Program-made: the position numbers and the translations under genes
Source of the DNA: Skermanella aerolata KACC 11604
GTDB taxonomy: Bacteria; Pseudomonadota; Alphaproteobacteria; Azospirillales; Azospirillaceae
Length of the DNA stretch: 64,000 bases
Direction of reading: 5' to 3'
Assembly (NCBI RefSeq): GCF_000936425.1
Contig: NZ_AVFK01000001.1
Coordinates: forward strand, 596,534 to 660,533
Shown here: positions 11,093-19,848 of the stretch, in pieces
How positions within the stretch are numbered: position 1 is the stretch's first letter
Layout of the letters: each line of letters opens with the position of its first letter
The notes under the pieces: generated by a model
What the model was told of the DNA's origin: nothing
What the model saw: the letters and a program-made list of their open reading frames with translations, nothing else
Database searches by the model: none

Positions 11093-12619
11093 TTATTCGT
11101 AGTCGCCACCACCGCCGGCGCCGGGATGGCTTTGGTCCAGATCGCCGAACTTGGTGTACTGGCCATCGAAGAACAGGCGGACAGTGCCGATCGGTCCATG
11201 ACGCTGCTTGGCGATGATCACTTCGCCGGTGTTGTGGACCTCGCCCAGCCGCTGCTGCCAGCGCTGATAGCGGTCGTTGAACTTGTCGTCGGCCTCGTCG
11301 GGGCGGCGGCTCGGCTCGGAGCGCTCCAGGTAATACTGTTCGCGGAACACGAACATGACGACGTCGGCGTCCTGCTCGATCGAGCCCGATTCGCGAAGGT
11401 CGGAAAGCTGGGGCCGCTTGTCCTCGCGCTGCTCGACCGCACGGGAAAGCTGGGACAGCGCCACGACCGGCACATCCAGTTCCTTCGCGATGGCCTTCAG
11501 GCCCCGGGTGATCTCGGAGACTTCCTGCACCCGGTTCTCGCTGCTCTTGCCACCCGTGCCGCGCAGCAATTGGAGATAGTCGACTACGATCAGGCCCAGA
11601 TTGCCCGAAGTCCGTGCCAGCCGGCGGGCACGGGTGCGGACGGCGGCGATGCTCAGCGCCGGGGTGTCGTCCACGTAGAACGGCACACGGGACAGGATGC
11701 TGCTGGCCTCGGAGAAGCGCTGGAAATCCTCCGGCTTCAGGTCGCCGCGTCGGATCTTCTCGGACGCGACCTGCGCTTCGTCGGCAAGAATACGGGTGGC
11801 GAGCTGTTCGGCCGACATTTCCAGCGAGAAGAACGCGACGCCCGCACCCTCGCTGCCGTTCGTCCGCATATGCGCCTTGGCCGCCGCGAAGGCGATGTTG
11901 GTCGCCAGCGCCGTCTTACCCATGGAAGGACGGCCGGCGAGGATCAGCAGGTCGGAGGGATGGAGGCCGCCCAGCTTGCGGTCCAGGTCGATCAGCCCGG
12001 TCGTGACGCCGGTGACCTGGCTGTCGCGCTTGAATGCTTCCTCCGCCATGTCGATGGCGACCCGGAGCGATTGGCTGAACGGCTGGAAGCCGCCCTGGAT
12101 ATCGCCGGTCGTCGCCAGATCGAACAGCTTCTTTTCAGCTCCTTCGATCTGATCGAGCGCCGCACCCTCCAGGTTATGGCTGTAGGCCTCATTGACCATG
12201 TCCTCGCCCATGTCGATGAGCTGGCGGCGAAGGTACAGGTCGTGGATGATCCGGCCGTAATGCTCGGAGTTCACGACCGAGATCACGCTGCCGGCCAGTT
12301 CACCCAGGTATCCGGCGCCGCCGACGCTTTCCAGCGCCGGGTCGGTCTCGAAATAGGCCTTCAGCGTAACCGGATCGGCGATCTCGCCGCGCTGGATCAG
12401 CGCGTGGATCGTCTCGAATATCCGGCTATGGACGGGGTCGTAGAAGTGCTCCGGCTTCAGGAACTCGCCGACCTTCTCATAGGCCTTGTTGTTGGTCAGG
12501 ATGGCGCCCAGCAGTTCCTGCTCCGCCTCCGCGTTGTGCGGGGTGACACGGTAGCTGGAACGGCGGCCGGACGCGTCCGTAGTGCGGGCAGTGCGAGGAT
12601 CTGTGGTCATGGTTTCCAT
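11093..12619 (-). CDS. dnaB: Replicative DNA helicase DnaB
   Basis: DnaB unwinds DNA ahead of the replication fork. The N-terminal helical domain starts at RVTPHNAEAEQELLGAIL; the RecA-like motor has Walker A AGRPSMGKTALA, the LSQLSRAVEQR motif and DLRESGSIEQDAD. The length (508 residues with ATG 12619; ATG 12610 is an alternative with a better GGAAA upstream) is normal. The C terminus is a Gly-rich AGGGGDYE. It sits next to the ribosomal protein operon rpsF-rpsR-rplI, as in many proteobacteria, but two short plus-strand genes separate them. Confidence 0.97.
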   Translation of the reverse strand: METMTTDPRTARTTDASGRRSSYRVTPHNAEAEQELLGAILTNNKAYEKVGEFLKPEHFYDPVHSRIFETIHALIQRGEIADPVTLKAYFETDPALESVGGAGYLGELAGSVISVVNSEHYGRIIHDLYLRRQLIDMGEDMVNEAYSHNLEGAALDQIEGAEKKLFDLATTGDIQGGFQPFSQSLRVAIDMAEEAFKRDSQVTGVTTGLIDLDRKLGGLHPSDLLILAGRPSMGKTALATNIAFAAAKAHMRTNGSEGAGVAFFSLEMSAEQLATRILADEAQVASEKIRRGDLKPEDFQRFSEASSILSRVPFYVDDTPALSIAAVRTRARRLARTSGNLGLIVVDYLQLLRGTGGKSSENRVQEVSEITRGLKAIAKELDVPVVALSQLSRAVEQREDKRPQLSDLRESGSIEQDADVVMFVFREQYYLERSEPSRRPDEADDKFNDRYQRWQQRLGEVHNTGEVIIAKQRHGPIGTVRLFFDGQYTKFGDLDQSHPGAGGGGDYE

Positions 12620-12820
12620 GAGCCGGAGACTACCAGAGCAATGGTTACTGTCATAGTCATGGCGGCTGTGCACAGCTTGTGGAACCCGGCTAATGAAGTT
12701 ATCCACAGCCTGTTAACATGAAGGAAATTAACGCTCGCAATGACGTTTGGCGGGTGCCAGTATGGCGTTGGGCGGCGGTGCATTAACTCTGTCGCCCGAC
12801 CGGACAGGCAATAATGGGAT

Positions 12821-13237
12821 ATGTTCGACGTGGCCCGGAAATCTGGAGATGGTGAAGATCGTCCGACGCCGGCTCAGATCGAACTGGCGCGGCTGATCGC
12901 AAATCGGCACGAGGTGCAGTTGCGATTCGGGTTTGAGAGCGACGGTGCCTGGACCCGCAAGTTCCTCGACGTGTTCGCCTACGATCCCGAGATGGAGGAA
13001 GACGTCTTCCGCCGGCTTCGCAATGTCGCGCAGTATGTGCGGGAAGGGCGCGACATGCCGGAGATGGCTCGGAAGATCGGTCTGCGGGCCGATCAGGTCG
13101 AGTTCATGATCGAGGTGCTTCGCGACTCGGACTACGACATGGACGAGGTCGTCGAGGATTTCGATACCGATCCCGAAGACGCCGCTTGGCGCGACATGGA
13201 GCGCGACTACGAAGCGCGTCAGGTCGAATACTACTAA
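12821..13237 (+). CDS. Hypothetical protein, acidic, 138 residues
   Basis: I do not recognise this family. The protein is helical in character with a central FLDVFAYDPEMEEDVFRRLR, then a possible helix-turn-helix-like stretch (EMARKIGLRADQVEFMIEVL), and a strongly acidic C terminus (DMDEVVEDFDTDPEDAAWRD). There is no signal peptide or membrane segment. Its GC-rich third positions and clean plus-strand frame support it over the antisense frame at 12728-13276. It is divergent from dnaB by about 200 bases and followed by another small plus-strand gene. Confidence 0.7.
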   Translation: MFDVARKSGDGEDRPTPAQIELARLIANRHEVQLRFGFESDGAWTRKFLDVFAYDPEMEEDVFRRLRNVAQYVREGRDMPEMARKIGLRADQVEFMIEVLRDSDYDMDEVVEDFDTDPEDAAWRDMERDYEARQVEYY

Positions 13238-13309
13238 AAATCGCCCATTAGGCCGATCGCAACATCTGACTGGCAACCCTGTTTGTCAGACAGTTGCAGA
13301 GAGGCATTG

Positions 13310-13495
13310 ATGAAGTACGACGAGCAGAAATCCACCGAATCCGAGAGCGGCGGTCACCTTGGCGCCGTCGCCGGCCTGATCATCGGGATCATCCTAGGTT
13401 CCCTAATGCTGAACGCTCCCGCTTCGGGCCAGGATACCCAGCCCGCGGCCCAGGACGAGACGATCGGGTCCTACATGGCCATAGCCCACGGCTAG
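13310..13495 (+). CDS. Small single-pass membrane protein, 61 residues
   Basis: A short, unrecognised gene with a good GAGAGG ribosome-binding site five to six bases before the ATG. The protein has a charged N terminus (KYDEQKSTESES), one hydrophobic segment (AVAGLIIGIILGSLML) and a polar tail (PASGQDTQPAAQDETIG). It could be a membrane-anchored small protein; nothing hints at a partner. It ends 49 bases before a strong terminator shared with rplI. Confidence 0.6.
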   Translation: MKYDEQKSTESESGGHLGAVAGLIIGIILGSLMLNAPASGQDTQPAAQDETIGSYMAIAHG

Positions 13496-13544
13496 GGCTT
13501 CGATTGCAAACCTTCCCCAGCCAAAAGCTGGATGCGAAACACGA

Positions 13545-13577
13545 AAAAAGCGCCGGCTGCCACAGCCGGCGCTTTTT
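13545..13577. terminator. Strong bidirectional intrinsic terminator
   Basis: Perfect 14-base arms (AAAAAGCGCCGGCT and its complement) with a five-base loop, giving a GC-rich stem flanked by A and T runs on both strands. It closes the minus-strand rpsF-rplI operon and the plus-strand small-gene pair. Confidence 0.93.
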
Positions 13578-13612
13578 CCATGTCGGAGTTAGGTACGCGA
13601 AAACCTGATCGA

Positions 13613-14188
13613 TCAGGCTTCCGTGTCCTCCTCTTCCTCTTCGGCGGAAGCAGCAGCGGCAGCCGCCTCGGCTTCTTCCTCTTCCGCCAACAGGTCGGCC
13701 GCGGTGACCATGCCGCCACGCTGTGCCTGCATCTGCGCCTCTTCCAGCGAACGGGCGACGTTCACCTTCACGTTGACGCTGACTTCGGGGTGCAGGATGA
13801 CGCGGACGTCGAACAGACCCAGGCTCTTGATCGGGTCGTTGATCGCGACCTGATTGCGCTCGATCACGAAGCCTTCGGCAGTCACGGCATCGGAGATGTC
13901 GCGGCCGTTGACCGAACCGTACAGCATGCCCGATTCGGCGGCCTGCCGGGTGATGATGACCACGAGGCCCTTCATCTTCTCAGAAACCTGCTCGGCTTCC
14001 TTCCGGCGCTCCAGGTTGCGGGCCTGAAGTTCGGCCTTCTGCGTCTCGAAGAACGCCAGATTGGCCTTCGTGGCGCGCAGAGCCTTCTTCTGCGGCAGCA
14101 GGTAGTTACGCGCATAGCCGGGCCGCACGTTGACGACCTGACCCATTTGGCCGAGCTTCTCGACCCGTTCCAACAGAACGATTTCCAT
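13613..14188 (-). CDS. rplI: 50S ribosomal protein L9
   Basis: L9 binds 23S rRNA near the L1 stalk and influences reading-frame fidelity. The start [16 protein letters not shown] and the block [16 protein letters not shown] are diagnostic. At 191 residues it is longer than the ~150 of E. coli because of an Ala/Glu-rich C-terminal tail ([15 protein letters not shown]...), common in alphaproteobacteria. It is the last gene of the rpsF-rpsR-DUF2232-rplI unit, beginning two bases after the DUF2232 stop. Confidence 0.97.
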   Translation of the reverse strand: MEIVLLERVEKLGQMGQVVNVRPGYARNYLLPQKKALRATKANLAFFETQKAELQARNLERRKEAEQVSEKMKGLVVIITRQAAESGMLYGSVNGRDISDAVTAEGFVIERNQVAINDPIKSLGLFDVRVILHPEVSVNVKVNVARSLEEAQMQAQRGGMVTAADLLAEEEEAEAAAAAASAEEEEEDTEA

Positions 14189-14190
14189 CA

Positions 14191-15141
14191 CTAGCTCTCC
14201 TGATCCGGGCCGGTCCGGGCGAACCGCCGGCGCAGCCCGGCCCATTGCTCAATCACACCAAGGCCGATAACCAGTGCTATCGGCCAGCCGGACACCAGCA
14301 GAAAGAAGTAAAACACCACAAGCAACAGGGTCCGGGCCTGTCGCCCGCCGGCAAAGGCGTGAACCACCGCCAAACCGGCGAAGAAGAACGGCACCAGCAG
14401 CACGATCACGACATTCAGCGCCAGATAGCCCAGCTGTCCATCGCCACCGACCAGAGCCAGCAGGCCGGCAGCCGCCAGCAGCATCGGCATCCAGTGCGGC
14501 AACTCGACCTCGGTCACCCGCATCGGAGGCCGCAGGTTGCGGCCGAACCGCATCAGGACGCCCTGTGCCAGGGCGGCATTGATGATCGCCATGGTCAGCC
14601 AGGACACCACCACCATGCCCGGAAAGATCTGCGAGAAGCTGTCGATGACTTGCGTCACCCCCGACTCCGCATCTCCGCCGGTGCCCGCAGCGGCGTCGCC
14701 GAAGCCCATAACCAGGAACTGCCGTACGCTGCCTTCAAGTCCGCCTGGATCGCCAAGCGTCAGAAATGCCGCCACCAGCAGACCGCCCAGTCCCAATCCG
14801 GTCATCACGACCAGCAGAAGACCGGGCGGATACCATTCCAGGCTGCCATCGGGATTGGCTCTCGCCAGCAAGGTCTGCCGAACGATCACCGCAACCAGCA
14901 GGCCGTTGGCCACCGCGTAGGTCATCCCGAACAGGATGCCGCCGAAGATACCGACCACGACGACAGCTGCGGTAGCCGCAGCGGCGAATGGCCTCAGCCC
15001 GGAGCCCAGTCCGACCATCAGCAACGGCAGCGGCGCCAAATAGGCCAATATCAAGGCCCCCATGCCGCCGGTAACGACAGACAAATAGAGTAGCGCGCTG
15101 AGCACGCCACCGCCGATGGACATCAGCAGGGCCTTGGTCAT
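14191..15141 (-). CDS. DUF2232 domain membrane protein
   Basis: A 316-residue polytopic membrane protein with about eight hydrophobic segments, starting [20 protein letters not shown]. It matches the DUF2232 (YybS-like) family by hydropathy and by position: alphaproteobacteria carry such a gene between rpsR and rplI. Function is unknown. Some membrane segments are Gly/Ala-rich ([20 protein letters not shown]), and a soluble loop around [17 protein letters not shown] follows. It is probably co-translated with the ribosomal genes; 52 bases separate it from rpsR. Confidence 0.8.
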   Translation of the reverse strand: MTKALLMSIGGGVLSALLYLSVVTGGMGALILAYLAPLPLLMVGLGSGLRPFAAAATAAVVVVGIFGGILFGMTYAVANGLLVAVIVRQTLLARANPDGSLEWYPPGLLLVVMTGLGLGGLLVAAFLTLGDPGGLEGSVRQFLVMGFGDAAAGTGGDAESGVTQVIDSFSQIFPGMVVVSWLTMAIINAALAQGVLMRFGRNLRPPMRVTEVELPHWMPMLLAAAGLLALVGGDGQLGYLALNVVIVLLVPFFFAGLAVVHAFAGGRQARTLLLVVFYFFLLVSGWPIALVIGLGVIEQWAGLRRRFARTGPDQES

Positions 15142-15193
15142 AGCACCGCTCTACCTTCGTCGCCGTTGTTCCGAACCCATGTCTTGTGGATGC

Positions 15194-15460
15194 TTACTTC
15201 ACCACGTAGGGCAGCAGGGCCAGGAAACGAGCGCGCTTGATCGCCCGTGCCAGCTCGCGCTGCTTCTTGGTGGAAACCGCGGTGATGCGGCTCGGCACGA
15301 TCTTGCCGCGCTCGGAAATAAAGCGCGAGAGCAGCTTGATGTCCTTGTAGTCGATCGCCGGAGCGTTCGGACCCGAGAACGGGCAGGTCTTGCGACGGCG
15401 GAAGAACGGACGACGCGGACCGCCACCCGAGCGGCCACCAGCGGACGGTGCGGCACTCAT
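15194..15460 (-). CDS. rpsR: 30S ribosomal protein S18
   Basis: An 88-residue S18. The core is [20 protein letters not shown], then [13 protein letters not shown] and [19 protein letters not shown], all diagnostic. An alphaproteobacterial-style Gly/Ser/Arg-rich N terminus precedes it. S18 pairs with S6 on the 30S platform. Its ATG overlaps the rpsF stop by four bases. Confidence 0.98.
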   Translation of the reverse strand: MSAAPSAGGRSGGGPRRPFFRRRKTCPFSGPNAPAIDYKDIKLLSRFISERGKIVPSRITAVSTKKQRELARAIKRARFLALLPYVVK

Positions 15461-15924
15461 GCCTGCTCTCCTTCGAATTCAGTGCGCCGGGGGGGACGGG
15501 GGCCACGGTCGCCGCGGTCACCACGATCGCCGTCGAAGCGGCGGCCGCCACGATCGCCACGATCACCGCGGTCGCCGCGATCACCACGCTCGCTGCGCTC
15601 GTTTCGGCTCTGCATCATGGCGGACGGGCCGGCTTCCAGCTCATCCACGCGCACGGTCATGAAGCGGAGGATGTCTTCGCTGATGCTCATGTTCCGTTCC
15701 ATCTCGGCGACCGCGGCTGCGGGAGCATTGAGATTGAACAGGACGTAATGGCCCTTGCGGTTCTTCTTGATCTTATAGGTGAGGGTCTTGAGGCCCCACT
15801 GCTCGGTCTTGGCAACTTCGCCACCGTTGTCGCGAATGATCGTCGCGTAGGTTTCGGTGAGCTGCTCGACCTGTGCGGACGAGATGTCCTGGCGTGCGAT
15901 GAACACGCTTTCATACTGCGCCAT
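15457..15924 (-). CDS. rpsF: 30S ribosomal protein S6 with an RGD-repeat tail
   Basis: The S6 fold occupies residues 1 to about 100 ([15 protein letters not shown] ... [20 protein letters not shown] ... [13 protein letters not shown]). The C-terminal ~45 residues are a low-complexity tail built of Arg-Gly-Asp triplets ([17 protein letters not shown], then [15 protein letters not shown]) ending in an acidic patch. E. coli S6 instead receives added glutamates from RimK; acidic or charged tails vary widely. It is first in the operon, overlapped with rpsR. Confidence 0.97.
   Translation of the reverse strand: MAQYESVFIARQDISSAQVEQLTETYATIIRDNGGEVAKTEQWGLKTLTYKIKKNRKGHYVLFNLNAPAAAVAEMERNMSISEDILRFMTVRVDELEAGPSAMMQSRNERSERGDRGDRGDRGDRGGRRFDGDRGDRGDRGPRPPRRTEFEGEQA
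15495..15600. repeat. Nine-base periodic tandem coding repeat (RGD codons) in rpsF
   Basis: The DNA of the S6 tail repeats in nine-base units, each coding Arg-Gly-Asp with varied third bases, interrupted once by GGRRFDG. Such an array can expand or contract in frame by slippage. Confidence 0.7.
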
Positions 15925-16316
15925 TTGGTCTCCCCATGGCTGTTACACGGTCTGGCGCTGCGATCCCGCGAAATGCGCGATTCAGCCGCCCAGGCCTAGC
16001 CGGACGCTTGGCGTGCGCCGGCAAGGAGCTTTGGAAGCGGCGCACTATACACATGAGCACCCTTTCGGCAAGAAAATAACGGGTGTCTGTGCAAGGCGTC
16101 GCGCGGGGAACGTTTAGGCGGCCCGATTACTGGCGTTGCCAAGTGCAGTGCAGCATACCGGACCGGCCTTTTCGCGCGGAGCCTCGCTTCCACCCGCCCT
16201 TGACTTCGCTTTTGCAGGCGGTATGACTATCGGCCATTTTGGCGCCATGCGATGGCGCCGGTCCGTTGGTCCGTTATACGGCCAGACAGTTGACCAGGCA
16301 GTTGATAGGTAGGGTG
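15925..16316. other. Divergent intergenic region between rpsF and fabD
   Basis: A 392-base stretch without a convincing gene. It should carry the rpsF leader and promoter on the minus strand and the fabD promoter on the plus strand. The rpsF leader (about 120 bases) is long enough for the S6:S18-binding autoregulatory structure known in many bacteria, but I could not establish the structure by eye. Confidence 0.5.
16044..16071 (-). promoter_or_regulatory. Candidate sigma-70 promoter for rpsF operon
   Basis: On the minus strand a TTGCCG -35 box and a TATAGT -10 box are separated by 16 bases, about 120 bases upstream of the rpsF ATG. Spacing and -10 are good. Confidence 0.55.
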
Positions 16317-17258
16317 ATGACACGCGCATTCGTCTTTCCGGGACAGGGTAGCCAGGCGGTAGGCATGGGCCGGGATCTGGCCGGCGCCTTCGAGATCGCC
16401 CGCCATACCTTTCAGGAGGTGGACGAGGCGCTCCAGCAGAACCTCAGCCGTCTGATGTTCGAGGGGCCGGAGTCCGACCTGACCCTGACCGAAAACGCCC
16501 AGCCGGCCCTGATGGCGGTGAGCATCGCCGTGCTCCGGGTGCTCCAGCAGGAAGGCGGCATCGAGATCCACAAGGCGGCCAGCTTCGTAGCCGGCCACTC
16601 ACTCGGCGAATACTCGGCGCTTGCCGCCGCCGGCACGTTCAGCCTGCCCGACACCGCGCGCCTCCTGAAGCTGCGCGGCCAAGCCATGCAGAAGGCGGTT
16701 CCGGTCGGGGAGGGTGCCATGGCGGCCCTGCTCGGGCTCGATCTGGCCGTGGCGCAGGAAGTCGCCGCCGAAGCGGCGGAAGGCGAAATCTGCTCCGCCG
16801 CCAACGACAACGCCCCTGGGCAGGTCGTGGTCAGCGGCCACCGCGCCGCCGTCGAGCGCGCGATCGCGCTGGCACCATCGCGCGGCGGCAAGCGCGGCAT
16901 CCTCCTCCCGGTCAGCGCTCCCTTCCATTGCGAGCTGATGGCACCCGCCGCCGAGGCGATGGCGAAGGCGCTCGCCAATGTCGATTTGCGCAGCCCGCTG
17001 GTCCCAGTCGTCGCCAATGTTACGGCCCAAGCCGTCGTCGCTCCCGACGAGATCCGCCGCCTCCTGGTCGAACAGGTCACCGGTCTCGTGCGCTGGCGCG
17101 AATGCGTCCTGTTCATGAAGGAACAGGGTGTGGACAGCTTGGTCGAACTCGGCTCCGGCAAGGTGCTGAGCGGTCTCGCCAAGCGGATCGACAAGGAGGT
17201 TTCCGGCCAGTCGATCCAGGGACCGGCCGACATCGAAGCCTTCCTCAAGACACTTTGA
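16317..17258 (+). CDS. fabD: Malonyl-CoA:ACP transacylase FabD
   Basis: FabD loads malonate onto ACP for fatty acid elongation. The N terminus FVFPGQGSQAVGMG, the nucleophile elbow GHSLGEYSAL (catalytic Ser), the catalytic His region SAPFHCELM and the ending SGLAKRI are all present. ATG 16317, preceded by TAGGGTG, gives 313 residues, the usual size. It heads fabD-fabG-acpP-fabF-mltG. Confidence 0.97.
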   Translation: MTRAFVFPGQGSQAVGMGRDLAGAFEIARHTFQEVDEALQQNLSRLMFEGPESDLTLTENAQPALMAVSIAVLRVLQQEGGIEIHKAASFVAGHSLGEYSALAAAGTFSLPDTARLLKLRGQAMQKAVPVGEGAMAALLGLDLAVAQEVAAEAAEGEICSAANDNAPGQVVVSGHRAAVERAIALAPSRGGKRGILLPVSAPFHCELMAPAAEAMAKALANVDLRSPLVPVVANVTAQAVVAPDEIRRLLVEQVTGLVRWRECVLFMKEQGVDSLVELGSGKVLSGLAKRIDKEVSGQSIQGPADIEAFLKTL

Positions 17259-17324
17259 TCCGCCGCTCCGCGTAATTCACCAAACCTGCCGGAAAATGCC
17301 CGGCGGCTAGCTTCGAGGCCCAAG

Positions 17325-18062
17325 ATGTTCGATTTGACCGGCAGATCCGCTCTCGTCACCGGGGCCTCCGGCGGCATTGGCGCGGCGATCGCCCGTGCCC
17401 TCCATGCTCAGGGCGCTAAGGTGGCCCTGTCGGGTACCAAGGTCGAGGCGCTCGAGGCACTGGCCGCCGAACTGGGGGACCGCGCCTTCGTGACGCCGGC
17501 CAATCTCAGCGACACCGCCGCCACCGAGGGCCTCATCAAGAGCGCCGAGGCCGCGATGGGGCAGGTGGATATCCTGGTCAACAACGCCGGGCTGACCCGC
17601 GACGGCCTTGCCATGCGGATGAAGGACGAGGACTGGCAGCTTGTGCTCGACGTCAACCTGACGGCGGGCTTCCGCCTGTCCCGCGCGGTGCTGCGCGGCA
17701 TGATGAAGCGCCGCTGGGGCCGCATCATCGGAATCACGTCCATCGTCGGGGTGACCGGCAATCCGGGGCAGGCCAACTATGCGGCGTCCAAGGCCGGCAT
17801 GATCGGCATGTCCAAGGCGCTTGCCGCCGAGGTCGCCTCGCGCAACATCACCGTCAACTGCGTGGCGCCGGGCTTCATCGCAACAGCGATGACGGATGTC
17901 TTGCCCGACGAGCAGAAGGGCAAGCTGACCGCCGCCGTTCCGGCTGGGCGACTCGGCGATCCAAAGGATATCGCTGCCGGTGTGGTTTACCTCGCCAGCG
18001 AACAGGCAGGCTACGTCACTGGGCAGACATTGCATATCAACGGCGGCATGGCCATGATCTAG
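17325..18062 (+). CDS. fabG: 3-oxoacyl-ACP reductase FabG
   Basis: NADPH-dependent reductase of type II fatty acid synthesis, 245 residues. TGASGGIGAAIA binds the cofactor, NNAGLTRDGLAMRM is the FabG-specific block, and the catalytic residues lie in SIVGVTGNPGQANYAASKAG. It ends LHINGGMAMI, typical of FabG. It follows fabD after 66 bases. Confidence 0.97.
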   Translation: MFDLTGRSALVTGASGGIGAAIARALHAQGAKVALSGTKVEALEALAAELGDRAFVTPANLSDTAATEGLIKSAEAAMGQVDILVNNAGLTRDGLAMRMKDEDWQLVLDVNLTAGFRLSRAVLRGMMKRRWGRIIGITSIVGVTGNPGQANYAASKAGMIGMSKALAAEVASRNITVNCVAPGFIATAMTDVLPDEQKGKLTAAVPAGRLGDPKDIAAGVVYLASEQAGYVTGQTLHINGGMAMI

Positions 18063-18081
18063 GGCAGGCTATCGGCGGCCG

Positions 18082-18122
18082 TTGAACGGTTGTGTGCGGG
18101 GGTGCTGGTCAACCCCGTTCAA
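18082..18122 (+). other. Inverted repeat between fabG and acpP
   Basis: TTGAACGG and CCGTTCAA face each other across 25 bases, with an inner GGGG/CCCC pairing option, just after fabG. It may end some fabG transcripts or separate them from a stronger acpP transcript; no T tract follows. Confidence 0.35.
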
Positions 18123-18242
18123 GTGTGTTATGTGACGGCTCTTTTCATGGGGCCGACACTAACGGGTTGGGCCGATAATCTCTGGTGTCCAGACGTCGGG
18201 GCTCACCCCAATCAAACGAAAGATTTGGGAAGGTTTGTAAAG

Positions 18243-18482
18243 ATGAGTGACATCGCCGAGCGCGTTAAGAAGATCGTCATCGAGCATCTTGGTGTCGAAG
18301 AAGCCAAAGTGACCGAGAATGCCAGCTTTATCGACGATCTGGGCGCCGACAGCCTCGATACGGTCGAGCTGGTGATGGCGTTCGAAGAGGAATTCGGGTG
18401 CGAAATTCCTGACGACGCCGCTGAAAAGATCCTGACCGTCAAGGACGCGATCGACTTCATCAAGGCGAACTCCGCGGCCTAA
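18243..18482 (+). CDS. acpP: Acyl carrier protein
   Basis: A 79-residue acidic carrier protein. The phosphopantetheine attachment site is Ser37 in [18 protein letters not shown]. The start [12 protein letters not shown] is standard; a longer frame upstream was rejected. The 180-base gap before it and hairpins on both sides fit a separately controlled, high-level transcript, as is known for acpP elsewhere. Confidence 0.98.
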   Translation: MSDIAERVKKIVIEHLGVEEAKVTENASFIDDLGADSLDTVELVMAFEEEFGCEIPDDAAEKILTVKDAIDFIKANSAA

Positions 18483-18503
18483 AGGTCCGGTGCGCCTAGG
18501 GGG

Positions 18504-18526
18504 CGGCCAGGTCATCGACCTGGCCG
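18504..18526 (+). terminator. Hairpin between acpP and fabF (partial terminator)
   Basis: A ten-base perfect stem (CGGCCAGGTC / GACCTGGCCG) with a three-base loop, flanked by GGGGG and CCCCCC that could extend it. No T run follows, so it more likely stabilises the acpP message or attenuates read-through into fabF. Confidence 0.5.
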
Positions 18527-18575
18527 GCCAATCCCCCCATTGTCCTATCCAAGGCAGAGCAGTTCAGGAAATATC

Positions 18576-19841
18576 ATGAGACGTGTCGTCGTAACCGGTC
18601 TCGGGATGGTCTCGCCCCTGGGGGTTGGCGTTCAGAATAACTGGGAACGTCTCATAAAGGGCGAATCAGGCCTGCGCGCGATCACGTCGTTCGACGTTTC
18701 GGATCTGCCAGCCAAGGTCGCCGGGCAGGTTCCGCGTGGTCCGACCTCCGAAGGACTGTTCACCGCCGAGGACCATGTCCCCACCAAAGACCAGCGCAAG
18801 ATGGACGAGTTCATCGTGCTGGCCATCGCGGCGGCTCACGAGGCGATCCGGGACAGCGGCTGGCAGCCGCAGACCGACGAGGAGCGTGAGCTGACAGGCG
18901 TGATGATCGGTTCGGGCATCGGCGGCCTGAACGGCATCTACGACGGTTCGATCACCCTTCACGAGAAGGGACCGCGCCGCATCTCGCCGTTCTTCATCCC
19001 GTCCGCCCTGATCAACCTGGCCTCCGGCCATGTGTCGATTCTTTACGGTTTCAAAGGCCCCAACCACTCGGCCGTCACCGCCTGCTCTACCGGCGCGCAT
19101 GCCATCGGCGACGCGGCGCGCCTGATCATGTGGGAAGATGCCGACGTGATGGTCGCCGGCGGCACCGAAGCGGCGATCAGCCGTCTCGGCATCGCCGGTT
19201 TCGCGGCGGCGCGTGCGCTGTCCACCAGCTACAACGATCGTCCCAGCGCCGCCTCTCGCCCCTACGACAAGGGGCGTGACGGTTTCGTGATGGGCGAGGG
19301 CTCGGGTGTCCTGGTTCTCGAGGAACTTGAGCACGCCAAGCGGCGCGGGGCGAAGATTTACGCCGAGGTGACCGGCTACGGCCTGTCCGGCGATGCCTTC
19401 CACATCACTTCTCCGCCGGAAGACGGCAACGGCGGCTTCCGCTCGATGCGGGGCGCTCTCAAGCGGGCCGGTCTCGATCCGTCGGAGATCGACTACATCA
19501 ACGCGCACGGCACATCGACGCCGCTGGGCGACGAGATCGAACTTGGCGCCGTCAAGCGGCTGTTCGGTTCCGCGATCGAGACGGTGTCCATGTCCTCGAC
19601 CAAGTCGGCGATCGGCCATCTGCTCGGCGCCGCCGGAGCGGTCGAGGCCATCTTCTCGATCAAGGCGATCAACGACGGCATCGTGCCTCCGACGCTGAAC
19701 CTCGAAGACCCCTCCGACAGCTGCCTCGGGGTCGATCTCGTGCCCCGGGAAGCGAAGGAGAAGCGGGTGAGGGCTGCCTTGTCGAACTCGTTCGGCTTCG
19801 GCGGCACGAACGCATCGCTGGTCTTCCGAGAGTTCAAGTAG
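18576..19841 (+). CDS. fabF: Beta-ketoacyl-ACP synthase II FabF
   Basis: Elongating condensing enzyme of type II fatty acid synthesis, 421 residues. Cys170 in NHSAVTACSTGAHA is the nucleophile; the catalytic His residues are in NAHGTSTPLGD and KSAIGHLLGAAG; the ending SNSFGFGGTNASLVF is the family signature. ATG 18576 gives MRRVVVTGLGMVSPLG. It is eight bases from mltG. Confidence 0.97.
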   Translation: MRRVVVTGLGMVSPLGVGVQNNWERLIKGESGLRAITSFDVSDLPAKVAGQVPRGPTSEGLFTAEDHVPTKDQRKMDEFIVLAIAAAHEAIRDSGWQPQTDEERELTGVMIGSGIGGLNGIYDGSITLHEKGPRRISPFFIPSALINLASGHVSILYGFKGPNHSAVTACSTGAHAIGDAARLIMWEDADVMVAGGTEAAISRLGIAGFAAARALSTSYNDRPSAASRPYDKGRDGFVMGEGSGVLVLEELEHAKRRGAKIYAEVTGYGLSGDAFHITSPPEDGNGGFRSMRGALKRAGLDPSEIDYINAHGTSTPLGDEIELGAVKRLFGSAIETVSMSSTKSAIGHLLGAAGAVEAIFSIKAINDGIVPPTLNLEDPSDSCLGVDLVPREAKEKRVRAALSNSFGFGGTNASLVFREFK

Positions 19842-19848
19842 GTTCGAC

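Noticed and set aside
10835..12721. A 628-codon plus-strand frame opposite dnaB
   Set aside because: dnaB has every family motif on the minus strand; the plus-strand frame has no recognisable domain.
12728..13276. A 182-codon minus-strand frame opposite the 138-residue gene
   Set aside because: The plus-strand product has a better start context and an organised acidic/helical sequence; the antisense product reads as its mirror.
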